DNA of 48,259 nt from Candidatus Evtepia faecigallinarum (lineage in GTDB: Bacteria > Bacillota > Clostridia > Oscillospirales > Oscillospiraceae). Made by a program: the position numbers and the translations under genes. The notes under the pieces are model-generated. The model saw only the letters and a list, made by a program, of their open reading frames with translations. It was not told the origin of the DNA and ran no database searches. Below are positions 17,899 through 25,823 of the stretch, piece by piece. Every line of letters starts with the position of its first letter. Within the stretch, counting starts at the first letter, position 1. Where the stretch lies: assembly GCA_019115225.1 (NCBI GenBank), contig DXEA01000124.1:1-48259 (forward strand), read 5' to 3'.

Positions 17899-18531
17899 AT
17901 GCCCGTATCCAGAACCAGACGCTATACCATCGAGGACATCGAACCCGCCGCCACCATGCTGAAAAAGGGCGGGCTGGTGGCCCTGCCCACCGAGACCGTC
18001 TACGGTCTGGCCGCCGACGCAGAGAACAGCGGGGCGGTGATCCTGCTCTTTGAGATCAAACAGCGCCAGCGGGAGCAGCTGCTCTCGGTGCTGGTCAGCG
18101 GCATGGAGATGGTGGAGAACTATTGCCAGAACATCCCTGCCGCCGCCTACGCCCTGGCCGAGAAATACTGGCCCGGCCCCCTGACCATGATTTTGGAGGA
18201 CAAGGGAGTGGTCTCCGCCCTGGTCAACGACGGGGGAGACACCCTGGGGGTGCGCTGCCCGGACCATCCGGTGACCATGGCCATCATTGAAAAGAGCGGC
18301 CACGCCCTGGCCGCCCCGTCGGCCAACATCACCGGCCAGCCCAGCCCCAAGACCGCCCAGGAGGTGCTGGACTACTTTGACAACCACATCGAGGGCGTCC
18401 TGGACGGCGGCCCCTGCCAGCTGGGGGTGGAGTCCACCATCGTGGACCTCACCGGCGAGGGGCCCAGGATCCTCCGGGAGGGGGCCATCTCCGGCCAGGA
18501 GATCCTGGCCTTCCTGGAAGGGTTGGGCTGA
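17899..18531 (+). CDS. tsaC: L-threonylcarbamoyladenylate synthase (Sua5/YrdC/YwlC family)
   Basis: Makes threonylcarbamoyl-AMP from Thr, bicarbonate and ATP for the t6A37 modification of ANN-reading tRNAs. 210 residues: essentially one YrdC domain, perhaps with a short C-terminal extension. Seen: GGLVALPTETVYGLAADA near 30, YWPGPLTMIL near 95, GVRCPDHP near 120, APSANITGQPSPKTA near 140, and GVESTIVDL near 180. The normally conserved KxRP segment reads EIKQRQREQLLSVLV, so Lys and Arg stay but the Pro is Gln. The ATG at 17899 has AGGAG 8 bases away, inside the end of prfA; the GTG at 17890 lacks a site. It is cotranscribed between prfA and coaE. Confidence 0.9.
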   Translation: MPVSRTRRYTIEDIEPAATMLKKGGLVALPTETVYGLAADAENSGAVILLFEIKQRQREQLLSVLVSGMEMVENYCQNIPAAAYALAEKYWPGPLTMILEDKGVVSALVNDGGDTLGVRCPDHPVTMAIIEKSGHALAAPSANITGQPSPKTAQEVLDYFDNHIEGVLDGGPCQLGVESTIVDLTGEGPRILREGAISGQEILAFLEGLG

Positions 18532-18534
18532 GCC

Positions 18535-19134
18535 ATGGTGGTCATCGGCATCACCGGCCCCACCGGGGCGGGGAAGACCACGGCCCTGAACGCCCTGACC
18601 GCCCTGGGCGGGCGGATCATTGACGCGGACGCGGTCTATCACCAGCTCACCGCCACCTCCCCCGACCTGCGCCGGGAGCTGGAGGAGCGCTTCGGCCCCG
18701 TCTACGCCAACGGGGACCTGGACCGGAAGAAGCTGGGCCAGGTGGTCTTTCAGGACCCCCAGGCCCTGGCGGACTTAAACGCCATCACCCACAAGTATGT
18801 GGCCCGGGAGACCCGCCGCCAGATCGACGCGGCCAAAGAGGCCGGGGCCCCGGCGGTGGGCATCGACGCCATCGCCCTGCTGGAGAGCCCCCTGGCGGAC
18901 TATTGCGACTGCACCGTGGCCGTCACCGCCCCGGAGGAGCTGCGCATCCGCCGGATCATGGCCCGGGAGGGCATTTCGGAGGACTACGCCCGCCTGCGGG
19001 TGGAGGCCCAGAAGCCCAGCGCCTGGTTCCAGGAGCACTGTGACTACACATTGGAGAACACCGAGGCCGACACGCCGGAGACCTTTGCCCAGCGGGCCCG
19101 GGTGTTCTTTGCATCGCGCATCAAGGAGGCATGA
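18535..19134 (+). CDS. coaE: Dephospho-CoA kinase
   Basis: Final step of CoA synthesis: ATP-dependent phosphorylation of the ribose 3'-OH of dephospho-CoA. 199 residues, normal length. The P-loop is GITGPTGAGKTT (canonical enzymes read GLTGGIGSGKST), followed by IIDADAVYHQL with the substrate-contacting Asp, then a helical region (DLDRKKLGQVVFQDPQALADLNAITHKYV) and the LID side RRIMAREGISEDYARLR. It starts 3 bases after the tsaC stop. Its last codon region provides the AAGGAGG site for the following aminopeptidase gene. Confidence 0.9.
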   Translation: MVVIGITGPTGAGKTTALNALTALGGRIIDADAVYHQLTATSPDLRRELEERFGPVYANGDLDRKKLGQVVFQDPQALADLNAITHKYVARETRRQIDAAKEAGAPAVGIDAIALLESPLADYCDCTVAVTAPEELRIRRIMAREGISEDYARLRVEAQKPSAWFQEHCDYTLENTEADTPETFAQRARVFFASRIKEA

Positions 19135-19136
19135 TT

Positions 19137-20549
19137 ATGGCAGACAAGAAAGAGGAAACGCTGCTCCAGCAGCGCAAGAAGGCCCTGTGCTTCTCTCCCA
19201 AGAACGGCTACGACCGGCTGGCAGAGGGGGAGGGGGAGAAAATCACCGCCTACTGCGACGGCTATAAGACCTTCCTGGACGAGGGCAAGACCGAGCGGGA
19301 GTGCGTGGACTACGCCATCCGCTTGGCCGAGGCCGCCGGCTTCCGGCCCCTGGTCCGGGGGGAAAAGCTCCAGGCGGGGGACAAGGTCTATCGCAACAAC
19401 CGGGGCAAGGCCCTGATGCTGGCCGTCATCGGCCAGGAGAGCCTGGACCAGGGGGCCGTCATCGGGGCGGCCCACATCGACTCCCCCCGGCTGGACCTGA
19501 AACAGAACCCCCTCTATGAGGAGAAAGAGCTGGCCTATTGCAAGACCCACTACTACGGGGGCATCAAGAAGTATCAGTGGACCACCATTCCCCTGGCCCT
19601 CCACGGCCTGGTGGTCCGCCGGGACGGCAGTTCCGTCACCGTGCGCATCGGCGAGGACCCCGGCGATCCCCAGTTTACCGTGGGGGACCTGCTGCCCCAT
19701 CTGGCGGGGGACCAGGCGAAGAAGACCATGGGTTCCATCGTCTCCGCTGAGCAGCTCAACCTCTTCGTGGGCAGCCGCCCCTTTGGGGAAGAGGAGGGGA
19801 GCGACCGGGTGAAGCTGGCCATCCTGGAGCTGCTGCACGAAAAGTACGGCATGGTGGAGGAGGACTTCCTCTCCGCCGAGCTCATGGCGGTCCCCGCCGC
19901 CAAGGCGGTGGACATCGGCCTGGACCGGTCGGTGATCGGCGCCTATGGTCAGGACGACCGGGTGTGCGCCTACGCCTGCCTCAAGGCCCTGCTGGACCTG
20001 GAGGCCGCCCCCCGCCGCACCGCCGTGTGCGTGCTGGCGGACAAGGAGGAAGTGGGCTCCCTGGGGGTAACAGGGATGCAGTCGGCCGCCTTTGACATCT
20101 TCATGAGCGATCTGTGCCAGGGGCAGGAGGTTCCCCTGAAAGCCTGCTACGAGGCCTCCTTCTGCCTGTCGGCGGACGTCACCGCCGCCTACGACCCCAA
20201 CTTCGCCGAGGCCTACGAGGTGCGCAACAGCGCCTTCTTTAACTACGGCGTGTGCGTGAGCAAGTACACCGGGGCCCGGGGCAAGTCCGGGGCCTCCGAC
20301 GCCTCGGCAGAGGTGGTGGGCCTGGTGCGCCGGGTCTTTGGGGAAAACGGCGTGATCTGGCAGCTGGCCGAGCTGGGCAAGACCGACCAGGGCGGCGGCG
20401 GCACCGTTGCCTGCTACATGGCCAACCGCAGCATTGACACCATCGACGCCGGGGTGCCCGTCCTGTCCATGCACGCCCCCTTCGAGACCACCGCCAAGCT
20501 GGACTGTTACATGGCCTACAAAGGGATGCTGGCCCTGTACCACCACTGA
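19137..20549 (+). CDS. M18 family metallo-aminopeptidase
   Basis: Probable cytoplasmic zinc aminopeptidase of the aspartyl aminopeptidase family, 470 residues. Metal-site motifs: AAHIDSPRLDLK near 112, LADKEEVGSLG near 300, and SMHAPFE near 450 with the last His ligand. The glycine-rich GKTDQGGGGTVACY near 420 is typical of the family. The start is ATG 19137, since AAGGAGG lies 7 bases before it. The in-frame ATG at 19131 is too close to that site, although it overlaps the coaE stop in an ATGA. No signal peptide. Confidence 0.92.
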   Translation: MADKKEETLLQQRKKALCFSPKNGYDRLAEGEGEKITAYCDGYKTFLDEGKTERECVDYAIRLAEAAGFRPLVRGEKLQAGDKVYRNNRGKALMLAVIGQESLDQGAVIGAAHIDSPRLDLKQNPLYEEKELAYCKTHYYGGIKKYQWTTIPLALHGLVVRRDGSSVTVRIGEDPGDPQFTVGDLLPHLAGDQAKKTMGSIVSAEQLNLFVGSRPFGEEEGSDRVKLAILELLHEKYGMVEEDFLSAELMAVPAAKAVDIGLDRSVIGAYGQDDRVCAYACLKALLDLEAAPRRTAVCVLADKEEVGSLGVTGMQSAAFDIFMSDLCQGQEVPLKACYEASFCLSADVTAAYDPNFAEAYEVRNSAFFNYGVCVSKYTGARGKSGASDASAEVVGLVRRVFGENGVIWQLAELGKTDQGGGGTVACYMANRSIDTIDAGVPVLSMHAPFETTAKLDCYMAYKGMLALYHH

Positions 20550-20573
20550 CGTATAGAGAAAGAGGTCGATAGC

Positions 20574-21413
20574 TTGAACGTCCTGTCATCCATTTTCCTG
20601 GGGCTGGTCCAGGGTGTGGCGGAATTCCTGCCCATCTCCAGCTCGGGCCATCTGGCACTGTTCCAGTATTTCTTCGGGCTGAACTCAGAGGAGAGCCTGT
20701 TCTTCAACGTCCTGCTCCATCTGGGCACCCTCATCGCCATTTTCGTCTATTACTGGCGGGACATCGTCACCCTGTGCCGGGCCTTTGTCCGCCTGGTGGC
20801 CTGCCTGTTCTCCAAGGAAAAACGCCGGCAGATGAAGCGTCTGCCCCCGGACGGGCGGATGATCCTGATGATCGTGGTGGCCACCCTGCCCCTGTTTGTC
20901 ATCCTGCCCATCAAGGACAAGGTGGAGGGGCTGTACACCAACCCCATCTTTGTGGGCTGCGCCCTGCTGGTCACCGGCGCCCTGCTCTTCTACTCCGACC
21001 GGATGCGCCGGGGGAAGAAGGGGCCCAAGTCGGCCACCTTCCTGGACGCCCTGCTGGTGGGGGTGGGCCAGGCCATCGCCGTGACCCCCGGCCTGTCCCG
21101 GTCGGGCACCACCATCTCGGTGGGCATGATGCGGGGCTTCCACCGGCGCTTTGCGGTGCGCTTTTCTTTCCTGCTGTCCATCCCGGCGGTGCTGGGGGCC
21201 AACATCCTCAGCATCGGGGAGGCGGTGCAGCAGGGCATTGACGTGTCCCAGCTGCCGGGCTACATCATCGGCACCATCGTGGCCGCCGTGTCGGGCTTTT
21301 TCGCCATCCGCCTGGTGAACATGCTGGCGGACAAGGGGAAGTTCGGCAACTTTGCCTACTACTGCTGGGGCATCGGCGCGGCGGCGGTGGTGGCCAGCCT
21401 CATCTTCCGCTGA
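20574..21413 (+). CDS. uppP: Undecaprenyl-diphosphatase (BacA/UppP)
   Basis: Integral membrane enzyme that recycles undecaprenyl pyrophosphate to the monophosphate carrier used for peptidoglycan and wall polymers. 279 residues, about eight hydrophobic segments. Signature 1 is GLVQGVAEFLPISSSGHLAL at residues 10-29 with the catalytic Glu; signature 2 is TPGLSRSGTTIS near 175. The start is TTG at 20574, since GAGG lies 8 bases before it and the conserved region begins at once. It sits 24 bases after the aminopeptidase and 30 bases before ftsK in the same direction. Confidence 0.95.
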   Translation: MNVLSSIFLGLVQGVAEFLPISSSGHLALFQYFFGLNSEESLFFNVLLHLGTLIAIFVYYWRDIVTLCRAFVRLVACLFSKEKRRQMKRLPPDGRMILMIVVATLPLFVILPIKDKVEGLYTNPIFVGCALLVTGALLFYSDRMRRGKKGPKSATFLDALLVGVGQAIAVTPGLSRSGTTISVGMMRGFHRRFAVRFSFLLSIPAVLGANILSIGEAVQQGIDVSQLPGYIIGTIVAAVSGFFAIRLVNMLADKGKFGNFAYYCWGIGAAAVVASLIFR

Positions 21414-21443
21414 TCCAAGTTTACCCAAGCCAAGGAGGGAAGT

Positions 21444-24206
21444 ATGGCTTCCACACAAAAGAAACGGGATACCACCAAATCATCATCTTCCGGCAAGGCG
21501 TCCGCCCATAAGACGTCCTCCGGCAAGGCCGCCGGGAACCGGAAGAAGAATCCGCCCCGGCCCGCCGCTCCGGTCTACCGGCCGGACATGCTCACCCGCG
21601 GGGTGGGGGCGGCGGTGTGCCTTTTTGCGGCCCTGCTGCTCACCCTGGGTCTGCTGGGGGTCCAGGGGGCCATCCCTGACCTGCTGTGCCAGTGGGTGCG
21701 GGGGATCGTGGGCAGCGGTTTCTTTCTGACCATCCCCGTGCTGGTCTGGGCGGCGGGCCTGCTCCTGCTGCGCCGGGAGAAGAGCCCTGCCCTGCGGCTG
21801 TGGTGCCTGGGGCTGATCCCTGTGATCGGGGGGGCCTTCCTCCATGTGCTGCTGGCAGGGGGGAGCTATCCCCAGTCTGCCGGCCTGTTCGGCCAGCTGT
21901 GGGACCAGGGAATCCAGGGCCCCGGGGGCGGCGTGCTCAGCGGCCTGCTGGGGGTCTTTGGCGCCATGGGCTTCAGCCGGGTGGGGGCGGGGCTGATCTA
22001 CGCCCTGGTCCTGCTGGTGCTCATTGCCCTGGCGGCCCACCTGACCCCCGCCAAGGTCCGGGCAGCCATCCGGGACTTCCGGGAGCGCCGGGAGAGCTGG
22101 TATGAGGACGAGGAGGAGGAGTACGTCTACGACGACAGACCCTACAAGGCAGAGGAGGACGACCTGCCGCCCCCCATCTACCACCGCCAGAACGGCTATC
22201 CCGACCTGGAGCCCCAGGTGTCCGCCCCGCCCCCCCGGCGCTCCTTCTGGCCGGGCCGGGGCCGGAAGCGGGCCCCCGACCTGCCCTTGGACGAGGCCGA
22301 CCCCCGGCGCAAGGACCGCCGGTCCCCTGCCGGCGGCAAGCCGCCCAAAGAGACCCCCGGTGACCAGGTGACACCCCCCGCCCCGGAGCCCCCCGCCGCC
22401 GCTGCGGCCCAGGTACTCCAGGGGGAGAAGGAGCACTTCTTTGACACCAACACCAGGGTCAAGCGCCCCGACGAGGTCCTGGACGAGCTGGACCAGACGG
22501 GGGACCAGGGCGGCCCCCGGTGGCAGACCGTGGACCACACGCTCCCCGCCCCGGAGACCAAGGCCCAGCGCCAGGCGGCCATCCACCAGGAGGCCCGGGC
22601 GGTGGAGCAGACCATTCAGGAAAATCTGGAGGGGGAGGGACCCCAGGTCTATCACTATCCCCCCTTAGACCTTCTCACACCCCCCAGCGGGGAGAGCGCC
22701 CAGGCCGCCCACCAGGAGCTGGAGGGCACCCTGGAGCGCCTGGACAGCGTCCTGTCCTCCTTTGGCATCGACGGCCATGTGGTGGGGGCGGTCCAGGGGC
22801 CGGCGGTGACCCGGTATGAGGTCTCTTTGGAGCAGGGGGTGCGGCTGAACAAGCTCACCAACCTCTCCGACGACGTGGCCCTGGCCCTGGGGGTCTCCAG
22901 CGTGCGCATCGCCCCGGTGCCGGGGAAGATCTCCGTGGTGGGCATCGAGGTGCCCAACAAGGTGGTCATTCCTGTCAACATCCGGGAGGTGCTGGAGTCC
23001 CCGGCCTTTCAGAAGCACAAGTCCCAGGTGGCCTTCTCCGTGGGCAAGGACATCGGGGGCAACTATATCGTGGGGGACTGCTCAAAACTGCCCCACATGC
23101 TCATTGCCGGTACCACCGGCTCTGGTAAGTCGGTGTGCATCAACTCCCTGCTCATCAGTATGCTCTATAAATCCACCCCCCAGGAGCTGCGCCTGATCAT
23201 GGTGGACCCCAAGATGGTGGAGCTGGGAGGCTACAACGGCATCCCCCACCTGCTCATCCCCGTGGTCACCGACCCGAAAAAGGCCGCCGGCGCCCTCCAG
23301 TGGGCGGTGACGGAGATGATGAAGCGCTATCGGATGTTTGCCGAGGCGGGGGTGCGGGAGCTGTCCTCCTACAACCACTGGGCCGAGAGCCAGGAGGGGG
23401 CAGAGCCCATGCCCAAGGTGGTCATCGTCATCGACGAGCTGGCAGACCTCATGCTGGTGGCGGCCAAGGAGGTGGAGGAGTCCATCTGCCGGGTGGCCCA
23501 GATGGGCCGCGCCGCCGGGATGCACCTGGTCATCGCCACCCAGCGGCCGTCGGCGGACGTGATCACCGGCCTCATGAAGGCCAACATCCCCTCCCGCATC
23601 GCCTTTGCGGTGGCCTCCAGCCTGGAGTCCCGGATCATCCTGGACAACACCGGCGCGGAAAAGCTGGTGGGCAAGGGGGACATGCTCTGGTATCCCCTGG
23701 GCTCTGGCAAGCCCCTGCGGGTGCAGGGGTGCTTCATCTCCGACGAGGAGGTGGCGGCGGTGGTGGACAGCGTCAAGGAGAACGCCGCTGCCGACTATGA
23801 CGATGAGGTCATGGAGCAGATCGAGCAGCATGTGACCGAGTCGGAAAAGAAGGGCAAGTCCGCCGGAGGGGCCTTCCCCGCCGGGGACGGCTCCGGCGAA
23901 GAGCAGGACGAGCACTTCGAGGAGGGGGTAGAGGTCATCCTGGAGCTGGGCCAGGCCTCGGTGTCCATGCTCCAGCGGCGGCTGAAGCTGGGCTATGCCC
24001 GGGCGGCCCGCCTCATGGACCAGATCGAGGAAAAGGGGATCGTAGGCCCCTCGGAGGGGGCCAAGCCCCGGCAGATCCTCATCACCCGCGACCAGTGGGA
24101 GCGGATGAAGAACGGGGAGGAGGGGTCCGCCGAAGGGGCCCTGCCGCCGGTGGAGGACGAGATCCTCTCCTTCGACCCCATCCCGCAAGAATATGAGGGG
24201 CCGTGA
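21444..24206 (+). CDS. FtsK/SpoIIIE DNA translocase
   Basis: 920-residue membrane-anchored DNA pump for chromosome segregation at division or sporulation septa. After a basic Ser/Lys-rich start there are about four transmembrane helices (residues ~50-195). A long acidic and Pro-rich linker (about 215-400) follows, then the motor with Walker A GTTGSGKS near 555, KMVELGGYNGIPHLL, Walker B VVIVIDELADLM and ATQRPSADVITG. The C-terminal winged-helix gamma domain (about 835-890, VILELGQASVSMLQRRLKLGYARAARLMD) reads the polarity sequences of the chromosome. Start ATG 21444 with GGAGG. It is last in the run, followed by a terminator. FtsK and SpoIIIE cannot be told apart from sequence alone. Confidence 0.95.
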   Translation: MASTQKKRDTTKSSSSGKASAHKTSSGKAAGNRKKNPPRPAAPVYRPDMLTRGVGAAVCLFAALLLTLGLLGVQGAIPDLLCQWVRGIVGSGFFLTIPVLVWAAGLLLLRREKSPALRLWCLGLIPVIGGAFLHVLLAGGSYPQSAGLFGQLWDQGIQGPGGGVLSGLLGVFGAMGFSRVGAGLIYALVLLVLIALAAHLTPAKVRAAIRDFRERRESWYEDEEEEYVYDDRPYKAEEDDLPPPIYHRQNGYPDLEPQVSAPPPRRSFWPGRGRKRAPDLPLDEADPRRKDRRSPAGGKPPKETPGDQVTPPAPEPPAAAAAQVLQGEKEHFFDTNTRVKRPDEVLDELDQTGDQGGPRWQTVDHTLPAPETKAQRQAAIHQEARAVEQTIQENLEGEGPQVYHYPPLDLLTPPSGESAQAAHQELEGTLERLDSVLSSFGIDGHVVGAVQGPAVTRYEVSLEQGVRLNKLTNLSDDVALALGVSSVRIAPVPGKISVVGIEVPNKVVIPVNIREVLESPAFQKHKSQVAFSVGKDIGGNYIVGDCSKLPHMLIAGTTGSGKSVCINSLLISMLYKSTPQELRLIMVDPKMVELGGYNGIPHLLIPVVTDPKKAAGALQWAVTEMMKRYRMFAEAGVRELSSYNHWAESQEGAEPMPKVVIVIDELADLMLVAAKEVEESICRVAQMGRAAGMHLVIATQRPSADVITGLMKANIPSRIAFAVASSLESRIILDNTGAEKLVGKGDMLWYPLGSGKPLRVQGCFISDEEVAAVVDSVKENAAADYDDEVMEQIEQHVTESEKKGKSAGGAFPAGDGSGEEQDEHFEEGVEVILELGQASVSMLQRRLKLGYARAARLMDQIEEKGIVGPSEGAKPRQILITRDQWERMKNGEEGSAEGALPPVEDEILSFDPIPQEYEGP

Positions 24207-24238
24207 GGCCCCTTGCCCCGTGAGGGGAGACGGAACGA

Positions 24239-24270
24239 TAGGCCGGCCTTTGGGCTGGCCTTCGTTTTAT
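24239..24270 (+). terminator. Terminator after ftsK/spoIIIE
   Basis: AGGCCGGC pairs with GCTGGCCT (one G-T pair) around a CTTTGG loop, followed by TCGTTTTAT. Confidence 0.65.
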
Positions 24271-24279
24271 GTTCGCCCG

Positions 24280-24397
24280 GGGGGCGCTGCCGCGGGGGGA
24301 CCCGGACCCCACCGGGTGGGGAAGCCTTGGAGGGGTGGCACCCTCCCCAGCCCCCCTCACCTGGTGAGGGTCCGGGCCCACCCGCGGCAGCGCCCCC
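24280..24397. repeat. 118-base nested inverted repeat (foldback)
   Basis: The left arm 24280-24309 is complementary to the right arm 24368-24397 at 28 of 30 positions, by my base-by-base pairing. The stem continues inward with CACC-GGTG-GG against CCTCACCTGGTG (mismatches at 24314 and 24319), and the centre holds a GGAGGGGTG/CACCCTCC hairpin. Compensation between the arms suggests the fold is maintained. There is no T-run, so it is not a simple terminator. It could be a dispersed palindromic repeat, a structured transcript end or a small RNA. Confidence 0.75.
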
Positions 24398-24448
24398 TCT
24401 CTTCTACAGAAAAGGAGATATTTTTTCCAGAAAACATCTGCCCAGCGA

Positions 24449-24477
24449 TTGAAGAAGCGAGGCACAACTGCTATAAT
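24449..24477 (+). promoter_or_regulatory. Promoter of the four-gene accessory operon
   Basis: TTGAAG, exactly 17 bases, TATAAT, about 44 bases before the ATG at 24522. Confidence 0.75.
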
Positions 24478-24521
24478 GAATCATATACCCTGGAAACCTT
24501 TGCGGAGATGAGGGCCTGACC

Positions 24522-25775
24522 ATGTACTTTGACGATCCGATCTATTTGGACCCCGGGTCCTTCGAGGATCTGATGGCCGATACCGATCAGCATAGGATCT
24601 GTTGGATGTACCACGACATATTGTCTCATCCACGCATCGCCTGGATGTTCGACAAATATGCCGGAAAAGGGACACCCATCCGCGAAGCGTGGACTACTAT
24701 GGCCTGGGTGGCCGCCGGACACCAGGAGGACAGCTTCTATCTCCTCTTCAAATGGTACGACGATTTCTACGGTCCGCCCCAGTGCAGCGACCTGTACTTC
24801 CTGGAGCGGGAAGGGGGCCCGGAGGGGGATCTCCGGGTGCGCTACCTGAACCGGGACTTCCAGAATAAGCTGGACCCCAGAGGCCAGGACTGGTTCGACA
24901 GCTTCCTGGGCCGGGTCAGTGACAACGCCACCAGCTTCTTTGGCGAGAGCAGCTTCCAGGCCGACCCCGTGGGCCGGGCCCGGCGGCTGCTGGAGAACAA
25001 CCCCGGCCGGGAGCTGGAGTGCTTTGACTGGCACCTGGGCCGGCGCAGCGACGGGGAGAAATCCCTCATGTGCGCCACCATGGCCGCCTATTTCCGCAGC
25101 ATCCAGGCCATCCGGGAGATCCTCTTCCGCCTGGTGGACAGCGACGGCCGGGTGGGCCGGGGTAGCCACCACATGCCCGCAGACGAGCTCATGGACATCC
25201 TGCGCTCCCTGTCGGCCAAGGTGGACGAGGAGCGCCTGCCCCGGCTGGAGGAGCAGTTCCAGGAGCTGGCTGACGGCTTTTACTGCGAGCCCAGCCTGTC
25301 CCCCTACCTCAGCCGCAGCGCCGGCCGGGTGCTCACCGACATGACCGAGAATGGGGAGCTGCGCTGGATGAGCCTTTCGGGCAAAAGCGCCAGCCGCCTG
25401 CTGCGGGACCTGTACAGCCGCTGCTCCCCCCGGCAGGTGTGGGACGTCTTCCACCGCTGGCAGGGAGAGGTCTACTTCACCGTCCTGCGCCGGCCCCTGC
25501 ACCGGGACCTGCACCGGGGGGTTTACCTTCTGTCCCGGTTTGAGGACCAGACGGGGCTGGATGTGACGGGGATGTTCTGGCTGGAGAATGTGTCGGTGGG
25601 GGTGGCCCACCTGTGCCAGGGAGAATTTTTTGAGGAACTGCTGGACCTGCTCTTCTCCCGCTATCCCATGCAGGGGAAGCTCCCCAACGTCCGCCCCTGG
25701 GGCCAGGACCTGGTGGGGGAGTACAGCCACCTGCTCAAAGAGACCTTTGCCCAATACAGCCGGGGCTTTGGATAA
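24522..25775 (+). CDS. Protein of unknown family, first gene of the ATP-grasp/PHP/deacetylase operon
   Basis: 417 residues, not recognised. It is rich in Trp, Phe, Tyr, Asp and Arg, with no signal peptide, clear membrane segment or P-loop. Its N-terminus is aromatic and acidic (MYFDDPIYLDPGSFED, RICWMYHDILSHPRIAWMF), and the second half is largely predicted helical (EERLPRLEEQFQELADGFY). Repeated Arg-rich patches (RLLRDLYSRCSPRQVW, RRPLHRDLHRG) might bind nucleic acid or phosphate. The first 200-250 bases use more A/T in third positions than the rest. The ATG at 24522 has GAGGG 7 bases before it. The operon context (ligase, phosphoesterase, polysaccharide deacetylase) suggests a part in making or modifying a surface compound, which is inference. 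Confidence 0.8.
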   Translation: MYFDDPIYLDPGSFEDLMADTDQHRICWMYHDILSHPRIAWMFDKYAGKGTPIREAWTTMAWVAAGHQEDSFYLLFKWYDDFYGPPQCSDLYFLEREGGPEGDLRVRYLNRDFQNKLDPRGQDWFDSFLGRVSDNATSFFGESSFQADPVGRARRLLENNPGRELECFDWHLGRRSDGEKSLMCATMAAYFRSIQAIREILFRLVDSDGRVGRGSHHMPADELMDILRSLSAKVDEERLPRLEEQFQELADGFYCEPSLSPYLSRSAGRVLTDMTENGELRWMSLSGKSASRLLRDLYSRCSPRQVWDVFHRWQGEVYFTVLRRPLHRDLHRGVYLLSRFEDQTGLDVTGMFWLENVSVGVAHLCQGEFFEELLDLLFSRYPMQGKLPNVRPWGQDLVGEYSHLLKETFAQYSRGFG

Positions 25776-25788
25776 GCCCCGGATCACC

Positions 25789-25807
25789 GGGACCGCTGGC
25801 CGGTCCC
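25789..25807 (+). other. Intercistronic hairpin
   Basis: GGGACC-GCTGGCC-GGTCCC between the unknown gene and the ATP-grasp gene. With no T-run it may slow decay or attenuate rather than terminate. Confidence 0.4.
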
Positions 25808-25823
25808 CAAAGGAGAGATGCCC

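Larger units (their letters stand above)
24207..24521. other. Intergenic region after ftsK holding terminator, large foldback and promoter
   Basis: No gene is supported in these 315 bases. From left to right it holds the ftsK terminator (24239-24270), a 118-base foldback (24280-24397) and the promoter of the accessory operon (24449-24477). The short open frames across it are products of the palindromic GC-rich sequence. Confidence 0.7.
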
